A stretch of DNA of 64,000 bases from contig DAYVGO010000032.1 of the NCBI GenBank assembly GCA_045399315.1, forward strand, positions 1 through 64,000, read 5' to 3'. This document shows positions 58,571 to 64,000 of this stretch, in pieces. A program made the translations under genes and the position numbers. This DNA is from Arsenophonus sp045399315 (GTDB lineage: Bacteria > Pseudomonadota > Gammaproteobacteria > Enterobacterales > Enterobacteriaceae). The notes beneath the pieces were generated by a model that had not been told where the DNA came from, made no database searches, and saw nothing but the letters and a program-made list of their open reading frames with translations. Each line of letters opens with the position of its first letter. Position 1 is the stretch's first letter.

Positions 58571-59566
58571 TTATTTAGCAATATGCGCAATTAAATCTAA
58601 AACTTTATTAGAATAGCCGGTTTCATTATCATACCAGGCCACTAATTTTACAAAATTATCGTTTAAGGCAATACCTGCTTTGGCATCAAAAATAGAGGTT
58701 AACTTGTCACCATTAAAGTCAGTGGAAACAACGTCATCTTCTGTGTAACCAAGAATACCTTTCAATTCTCCATCTACCGCTTGTCGGATCGCTTGGCAAA
58801 TTTCTTTATAACTTGCAGGCTTATTTAAACGAACAGTTAGGTCAACAACTGAAACATTAGGAGTAGGAACGCGGAAAGCCATACCGGTTAATTTTCCATT
58901 TAGTTCAGGAATGACTTTACCAACCGCTCTAGCTGCTCCGGTTGATGAAGGAATGATATTTTGTGAAGCACCACGTCCACCACGCCAATCTTTAGTGGAA
59001 GGCCCGTCGACGGTTTTTTGGGTTGCTGTCGTTGCATGAACTGTAGTCATCAGTCCTTCAATAATGCCAAATTTGTCATTGATAACTTTAGCTAATGGCG
59101 CTAAGCAGTTAGTAGTACAAGAGGCGTTAGAAACAATATCTTGACCACTATAGGTGTTATGATTAACACCCATAACGAACATAGGTGTATCATCTTTAGA
59201 TGGTCCAGTTAAAACGACTTTTTTAGCCCCCGCAGCAATATGCTTACGCGCTGTTTCATCTGTTAAGAAAATACCTGTAGCTTCAGCTACCACATCAACA
59301 CTCATTTCTTCCCATTTTAAGTTAGCCGGGTCTTTTTCTGATGTGCAGCGAATGGTTTTACCATTAACCACCAGGTGACCATCTTTAACTTCAATAGTAC
59401 CGTTGAAACGGCCATGAGTTGAGTCATATTTCAGCACATAGGCCATATAATTAGCATCTAATAAATCGTTAATTGCCACGATTTCGATATCTTTACGCTC
59501 TTGGGCAGCACGAAAAACAATACGGCCAATACGACCGACACCATTAATACCTATTTTGATAGTCAT
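58571..59566 (-). CDS. gapA: Glyceraldehyde-3-phosphate dehydrogenase A
   Basis: NAD-dependent glycolytic enzyme. IGINGVGRIGRIVFRAA binds NAD, and SNASCTTNCLAPLAKV holds the catalytic Cys with the His in VHATTATQKTVDGPS. The frame is open to 59659 but the product begins MTIKIGING, giving a start at 59566 and 331 residues, the same as E. coli. Followed by a strong terminator. Intact. Confidence 0.97.
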   Translation of the reverse strand: MTIKIGINGVGRIGRIVFRAAQERKDIEIVAINDLLDANYMAYVLKYDSTHGRFNGTIEVKDGHLVVNGKTIRCTSEKDPANLKWEEMSVDVVAEATGIFLTDETARKHIAAGAKKVVLTGPSKDDTPMFVMGVNHNTYSGQDIVSNASCTTNCLAPLAKVINDKFGIIEGLMTTVHATTATQKTVDGPSTKDWRGGRGASQNIIPSSTGAARAVGKVIPELNGKLTGMAFRVPTPNVSVVDLTVRLNKPASYKEICQAIRQAVDGELKGILGYTEDDVVSTDFNGDKLTSIFDAKAGIALNDNFVKLVAWYDNETGYSNKVLDLIAHIAK

Positions 59567-59912
59567 AGTATTTCCACCAGCTATATTTAATTTAAAAGAA
59601 TTCAACATTGTTTCTATCGTCACCAAAACCTTGTCATCCGTCAAGCGGAATCGTGTCAATTCTTATAAGAATTGATATATAAAACATCTTTTGTATATTT
59701 AGCAAATAAGCTTAAAGCCAATGTTTGGATTTACTATTATCGGTTTGGTTAGGAAGATTTAAAGTGAATATCATTAACATATATAAGTTATATCACAAAT
59801 TAGAGCAGAAAAAGCCTTTTTGCTAGGCTAAAAATAGTTGAAATGGTTTAGTGTTAACTTTTGCTCAACAAGTAAAATAATTCCCTTTGCTAGAAAATAA
59901 GGAAAGCTTTTT
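59567..59912. other. gapA-msrB divergent promoter region
   Basis: About 350 bases between divergent genes. It must hold the gapA promoters; AGCTGGTGGAAATAC just before the gapA ATG (minus strand) gives its ribosome site. No gene or clear operator seen. Confidence 0.5.
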
Positions 59913-60189
59913 ATGACAGAAAAAAACCGTAAACGCATTAAGACGGATTAACTTAATAAAATGCGATATCATGTCACCCAAAAAACTGGAACTGAGCCAC
60001 TTTTTTCATGTAAATTGTTACATAATCAGCGAGAAGGGATTTACTACTGTTTATGTTGCCATGCGCCGTAATGCGTATTTAGGCCATGTTTTCACTGATG
60101 GTACGCAGTCGAACGGGCAACGTTACTGCATTAATTCTGTAATATTAAGTTTTACTGATCAACAATCTGGTGAGGTAACTGAGGGGTAA
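59913..60189 (+). pseudogene. msrB: msrB, methionine sulfoxide reductase B, internal deletion
   Basis: It starts MTEKNRKRIKTD, then TAA, LNKMRYHVTQKTGTEPLFSCKLLHNQREGIYYCLCCHAP. At about 60063 it jumps to AYLGHVFTDGTQSNGQRYCINSVILSFTDQQSGEVTEG in another frame. About 45-50 codons are lost, including the GCGWPSF core and the second zinc CxxC. The catalytic Cys of RYCINS is still coded. Dead. Confidence 0.9.
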
Positions 60190-60253
60190 GTAAGGTCAGC
60201 TGGTGGACCAAAGCGTGATAAGTATAGGATGAAAATTGAAAAAAGGGTAAAAC

Positions 60254-60502
60254 ATGGAGCTTAATAATCTGGTAAATTTAATGACAGTTGAAATTTATCA
60301 ACAATTACTGACGGCGGTTGAGCTGGGTAAATGGCCAGATGGTGTTGCACTGACGACTGAGCAAAAAGAAAATAGCTTACAAGCTATTATGCTTTGGCAG
60401 GCTAGACATAATCATAATGCGCAGCATATGACGATTGGTACGGATGGTAATATCAAATTAAAAACCAAAAATGAGCTAAAAAAATTGTTTACCAGTGATT
60501 AA
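60254..60502 (+). CDS. yeaC: YeaC family protein (DUF1315)
   Basis: A small soluble protein of unknown function, 82 residues. LMTVEIYQQLLTAVELGKWPDGVALTTEQKENSLQAIMLWQARHNHNAQHMTI follows E. coli YeaC closely; the C-terminus is a little shorter. In E. coli it lies between msrB and pncA, as here. A GGTAAAAC stretch precedes the ATG. It survives between two dead genes. Confidence 0.88.
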   Translation: MELNNLVNLMTVEIYQQLLTAVELGKWPDGVALTTEQKENSLQAIMLWQARHNHNAQHMTIGTDGNIKLKTKNELKKLFTSD

Positions 60503-60514
60503 CACTAACAGATG

Positions 60515-61200
60515 TTAATCGGGTGATTGTCGTTGGCTAACGGCATGCGTGCAGTAGTTAGATTGAATATTCAGATCTAAATAGGTTATTAATTTGGCAC
60601 CAGCTAAGACCATTTCTTGCAATGCTTTTTTAGTGTCTTGGAGATGAAGATTAACACCCCTACAATCATCTTGGATGACCATAACTTGATAACCTAATTG
60701 TAGTGCATCAAGTACGGTGAATTTTACGCAATAGTCTGTTGCTAACCCCATAATATATAAATGGTTGATGTGATTTTTTTATCCAATGCTCTAATTGGGT
60801 TTTATGTTGATGATCATTATCATTATCAAAAAAAGCACTATAACTATCGATTGTAGGATTGATACCTTTTTGAAAAATTGCCTGAATTGCTGACTGATTA
60901 AGAGCGGGATGAAACTCCGCCTCTTTCTGATCTTAAACACAATGCACTGGCCACCAAATTTAGCGTAAGTCTTTAAGCTTACCTTCACTACCTACTTGGG
61001 TTCCTGAATTTAATGGCAAAGCTTAAATGATCAGTGGGAGACGAGTCCTGACTAGCGATAATGGCAATATTGTGTTGCTAACAGCAGGTGATAACTTTAT
61101 TGGCCGTATCAATAACGTTTTCACTATCTAATACTTCCAGAGCATATCCGGTACAAAAATCATTTTGTAGATCAACCAGTAATAATCCTATATCAGTCAT
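60515..61200 (-). pseudogene. pncA: pncA, nicotinamidase, inactivated
   Basis: PncA deamidates nicotinamide in NAD salvage. The start MTDIGLLLVDLQNDFCTGYALEVLDSENVIDTANKVI is clear, then TAG-like stops, IAIIASQDSS, frameshifts, IWWPVHCV, INPTIDSYSAFFDNDND, and the open end MGLATDYCVKFTVLDALQLGYQVMVIQDDCRGVN with the catalytic Cys. The ansA stop lies 10 bases upstream, so this was an ansA-pncA operon. NAD salvage by this route is lost. Confidence 0.93.
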
Positions 61201-61210
61201 AATGTTATCC

Positions 61211-62233
61211 TTAATAATTGTTACTATAACTTAGTTCACCGCGCAAATTTTTTTGCATCAAGCTACGAATATCATTTGCAGATAAAGACTGGCTAAGTAA
61301 ATAGTGAAGCTTGGTAAGTGCAGCCTCAAAAGTCATATCATAACCGTTAATAACCCCAACTTTTGCTAATGCGTGACCGGTCGCATAACCATTCATATTA
61401 ACCCGACCAGATAGGCATTGTGTCAAATTAACCACGATAATATCTTCTTGACAGGCCTTTTCAAGGCATTTTAATAATGCAGATTGTGAAGGTGCGTTAC
61501 CGACACCATAAGAACGAAGAATAAGTGCCTTGGTTGGTTGCAATAAAATATTTTCGATACTTTGTTGGCAAATACCAGGATAAATGGTAACAACACCAAT
61601 CGGTTGTGGGATAATTTTGTGGGTGCGGAAATTACCATTATTATTGGGCATAGGACAACTTCGTAAACAACGAATATGAATTCCGGCATCAATCAATGGT
61701 GGACAATTTGGTGAAGTAAAGGCATCAAAACCATCAGCATGTGATTTGACGGTACGATTGCCACGAAATAATTTGTTATTGAAAAATAGAGTCACTTCAT
61801 TGATGGGGTAGTTTACCGCCAGATATAACGCATTAAGCAGATTGGTTTGTCCATCGGATCTTAATGCTTCCAACGGTATTTGTGACCCTGTCACGATAAT
61901 TGGTTTATTTAAATTCTCAAACATAAATGAGAGTGCAGAGGCGGTAAATGCCATGGTATCGGTACCATGCAGAATAACAAAACCATCATAGTTGTCATAA
62001 TTATCACGGATATCGTCAGCAATGCACTGCCAATCCTGTGGAGTCATATTAGCGGAGTCAATTAAAGGATAATGTTCCCGGATAGTGAAATGCGGCATTT
62101 CAGGCCGATGAAATTCCGGCATACTGGTCAGCTGTTTTTGTAGGTGACCTGAGGCTGGCACATAGCCATGCGCAGAGTATTGCATGCCAATTGTGCCGCC
62201 TGTGTAAACGACATAGATGGATTTTTTTTCCAT
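61211..62233 (-). CDS. ansA: Cytosolic L-asparaginase I
   Basis: Hydrolyses asparagine to aspartate and ammonia; low-affinity cytosolic type without signal peptide. The two catalytic threonine motifs are VVYTGGTIGMQ and ILHGTDTMAFTASALSFM, with SQIPLEALRSDGQTNLLNAL following. The 340 residues compare with 338 in E. coli. Located between sppA and the pncA remnant, as in E. coli. Intact. Confidence 0.95.
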   Translation of the reverse strand: MEKKSIYVVYTGGTIGMQYSAHGYVPASGHLQKQLTSMPEFHRPEMPHFTIREHYPLIDSANMTPQDWQCIADDIRDNYDNYDGFVILHGTDTMAFTASALSFMFENLNKPIIVTGSQIPLEALRSDGQTNLLNALYLAVNYPINEVTLFFNNKLFRGNRTVKSHADGFDAFTSPNCPPLIDAGIHIRCLRSCPMPNNNGNFRTHKIIPQPIGVVTIYPGICQQSIENILLQPTKALILRSYGVGNAPSQSALLKCLEKACQEDIIVVNLTQCLSGRVNMNGYATGHALAKVGVINGYDMTFEAALTKLHYLLSQSLSANDIRSLMQKNLRGELSYSNNY

Positions 62234-62340
62234 TCTGTTTACCTAGTAATATCAATAAGTAGAAATAGATAAATTTAAAGAATTATAAAGTAGTCAGCTA
62301 AGTAAAAGTAGTGGCAAGTTAAATATATTAATATCAAATG

Positions 62341-62363
62341 AAGCGCCCATCTGCAGAGCGCTT
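62341..62363 (-). terminator. Hairpin downstream of sppA
   Basis: A 6-bp stem AAGCGC against GCGCTT with an 11-base loop lies about 30 bases past the sppA stop. The T tract is poor, so it is at best a weak terminator. Confidence 0.4.
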
Positions 62364-62393
62364 GAATGTTAGTAAAATATTACACCTGGTTTA

Positions 62394-64000
62394 TTAATAA
62401 ACATTCGCACAATTTAAACAATATGCGTAGCGATTTTGTGGATCATTCATATGGCGGTAAAATTTAATTTGCTGCTGAAGATCATTGGCCACTTTTTGTG
62501 GAAGTAATAGTTGTAGTGTGTCGGGCATTATCGCTTGAGCACTGGAAGTTAATTCAAGTATTAATTGATCGATGAAAGAAAGATCAGGCTGCATCCAGTC
62601 GAGTATAGGTGCTTTAATTTTAGCTAATTCAGCCACTTTATTAATTGCATCGTCAAAATCTCCCAGTTTATCAACCAGACCATTTTGAAGCGCGTCTGAC
62701 CCGACCCATATCCGGCCTTGTGCGATTTTGTCTATCTCTTCCGGTGTCTTATGACGCGCTTGAGCAACATATTTTAGGAAGGTATGATAACCATTTTCAA
62801 TAGTGATTTGCATCATATCAGAAAATTGTTTATTGATCCCTTTTGTGGTTGAGATATCCACTAATGGTGTAGTTGAGACCCCATCAGTGTAGACACCAAT
62901 GGTATCTAAGCTTTTTTCGAAGGTATTTATTATGCCGAAAATGCCAATTGAGCCTGTCAGAGTGCTGGGGCTAGCAATAATATAATTAGCCGGGGTTGAA
63001 ATCCAATAACCACCTGATGCCGCCATTGCTCCCATGGAGACAACAATCGGTTTATTGGCATCATGTGCCGCAACTAATTCATTACGGATCGCTTCTGAGG
63101 CGGTAACACTACCACCAGGACTATTAACGCGCAAGATAATTGCTTTGATATCTGGATTAAGCCTTGCTTTACGTATTTGTGCCACTGTGGTCTCACTACC
63201 AACCATACCGGGTTTTTGTGGTCCATCAATGATGGAGCCCTGGGCAATGATCACCGCAATATTACCAGGTTGATCACCCGATTGTTTGAGTAACATCTGT
63301 TGACTTTGTTGTGACTGTTCATTGGCATAATCATAGATACTGATGTAATTGAAATTCTGATCTTTATCATTCCAGCCAAATTTTTTACTTAACTCTTTCT
63401 CCATAACTGCGCCGGTAAGAATATGATCAATAAGCTTTTGTTTTACCGCATATTGCGCCCTATCACCATTGACACTTTTCATCTCTTCAATCAATTTATC
63501 GGCACCAGGAAAGATATTTTCTGGTGTTGTTTGTCGGTTTTTAGCTATTGTTGCTAAATAGTGCTGCCAGAGTGAACCGAGCCAAACTTTATCTGCTGCC
63601 CGTGCTTCAGGTGACATATCGTCACGAGTAAATGGCTCTATAGCTGATTTATAAGTGCCAATGCGGAAAATATGACTATTAACTTTAAGCTTATCAAGCA
63701 GCGTTTTATAATAAAGTTTATTGTTTGATAAACCGTAAATTTCAATATTACCTTGTTGTGACATATAAATATTATTGGCAAAGCTAGCCAGATAATATTG
63801 TGATTTGTTATAACCATTACCTATTGCATAAATGGGTTTACCCGCCTGTTTAAACTCGGTCAACGCCTTACCAATATATTGTAAGGACGGCAGATCTGGA
63901 TCAATCAGATTATCTAGTTGCAAAACGATACCAGTAATTTTGTCATCATAAGTTGCCCGGCGAATAATGTTTACAATGTCAAATAATGAGTTTTCCTGTA
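62394..64000 (-). CDS. sppA: Signal peptide peptidase SppA (5' end outside window)
   Basis: Inner-membrane serine protease IV that degrades cleaved signal peptides. Coding continues to the window edge (QENSLFDIVNIIRRATYDDKITGIVLQLDN), so about 80 N-terminal residues with the membrane helix lie outside. The catalytic dyad is present: Lys in RIGTYKSAIEPF and Ser in MGAMAASGGYWIS. The C-terminus NDPQNRYAYCLNCANVY matches E. coli. Intact as far as seen. Confidence 0.95.
   Translation of the reverse strand, partial: QENSLFDIVNIIRRATYDDKITGIVLQLDNLIDPDLPSLQYIGKALTEFKQAGKPIYAIGNGYNKSQYYLASFANNIYMSQQGNIEIYGLSNNKLYYKTLLDKLKVNSHIFRIGTYKSAIEPFTRDDMSPEARAADKVWLGSLWQHYLATIAKNRQTTPENIFPGADKLIEEMKSVNGDRAQYAVKQKLIDHILTGAVMEKELSKKFGWNDKDQNFNYISIYDYANEQSQQSQQMLLKQSGDQPGNIAVIIAQGSIIDGPQKPGMVGSETTVAQIRKARLNPDIKAIILRVNSPGGSVTASEAIRNELVAAHDANKPIVVSMGAMAASGGYWISTPANYIIASPSTLTGSIGIFGIINTFEKSLDTIGVYTDGVSTTPLVDISTTKGINKQFSDMMQITIENGYHTFLKYVAQARHKTPEEIDKIAQGRIWVGSDALQNGLVDKLGDFDDAINKVAELAKIKAPILDWMQPDLSFIDQLILELTSSAQAIMPDTLQLLLPQKVANDLQQQIKFYRHMNDPQNRYAYCLNCANVY

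Noticed and set aside
1..64000. CRISPR array, insertion sequence, prophage or tRNA/rRNA genes
   Set aside because: I saw no spaced direct repeats, transposase frames, terminal inverted repeats, phage genes or cloverleaf-like sequences. A tRNAscan or IS search was not possible, so small remnants could be missed.

Overview
The window reads as the chromosome of an insect-associated gammaproteobacterium of the Enterobacterales. It is AT-rich, and almost every gene has a clear enterobacterial orthologue. Gene order follows Escherichia coli in blocks: purK-purE-lpxH-ppiB-cysS; rprA-ydiK-ydiJ-menI-sufABCDSE-ldtE-lpp-pykF; sodB-grxD-rnt-gloA; slyA-slyB-anmK-pdxH-tyrS-pdxY-gstA; fabI-sapFDCBA-pspF-pspABCD-ycjXF-tyrR-tpx-mppA; dsbB-nhaB-fadR; yeaD-gapA-msrB-yeaC-pncA-ansA-sppA. 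About twenty genes are broken beside intact neighbours, as expected for a recently host-restricted symbiont. Arsenophonus (Morganellaceae) is my best guess, but this is an inference from style and content. All comparisons with E. coli are from memory, not from a search.

Layout. Positions 1-5200 (minus strand): an SDR oxidoreductase, a broken MFS transporter whose last helix seems inverted, purEK with a PurR operator, lpxH and ppiB. 5.4-9.7 kb: cysS, a ruined fruK, a long AT-rich gap, the small RNA RprA and ydiK. 10-20.1 kb: ydiJ and menI remnants fused by a deletion, then the intact SUF iron-sulfur operon and an L,D-transpeptidase. 20.2-22.5 kb: lpp and pykF. 22.9-23.8 kb: an unrecognised two-gene accessory cluster. 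24-33.9 kb: dead sodB, then grxD, rnt, gloA, dead slyA, slyB, dead anmK, pdxH, tyrS, and dead pdxY, gstA and a DUF1508 gene. 34.2-36.6 kb: a very AT-rich accessory island with two tandem, degraded genes for effector-like proteins related to eukaryotic RhoGAP domains. 36.7-43 kb: fabI and an intact sap transporter operon. 43.3-48.3 kb: the whole phage-shock (psp-ycjX-ycjF) region, eroded. 48.4-64 kb: tyrR, tpx, dead mppA, ttcA, emrE, dsbB, dead nhaB, fadR, dead yeaD, gapA, dead msrB, yeaC, dead pncA, ansA and sppA (cut by the window edge).

How it fits together. What is kept is translation (cysS, tyrS, ttcA, rnt), iron-sulfur assembly (suf, grxD), envelope building (lpxH, lpp, ldtE, dsbB, fabI, sap), purine synthesis and lower glycolysis (gapA, pykF). 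What is lost is mostly stress defence, salvage and regulation: psp, sodB, msrB, gstA, slyA, pncA, anmK, mppA, nhaB. Many inactivating changes are single nonsense codons at positions where E. coli has tryptophan, and several dead genes still have their full reading frame. Decay therefore looks recent and driven by G:C to A:T change. The most unusual content is the 34.2-36.6 kb island: a eukaryotic-like Rho GTPase-activating fold behind repeated tyrosine motifs that resemble host kinase and SH2 sites.
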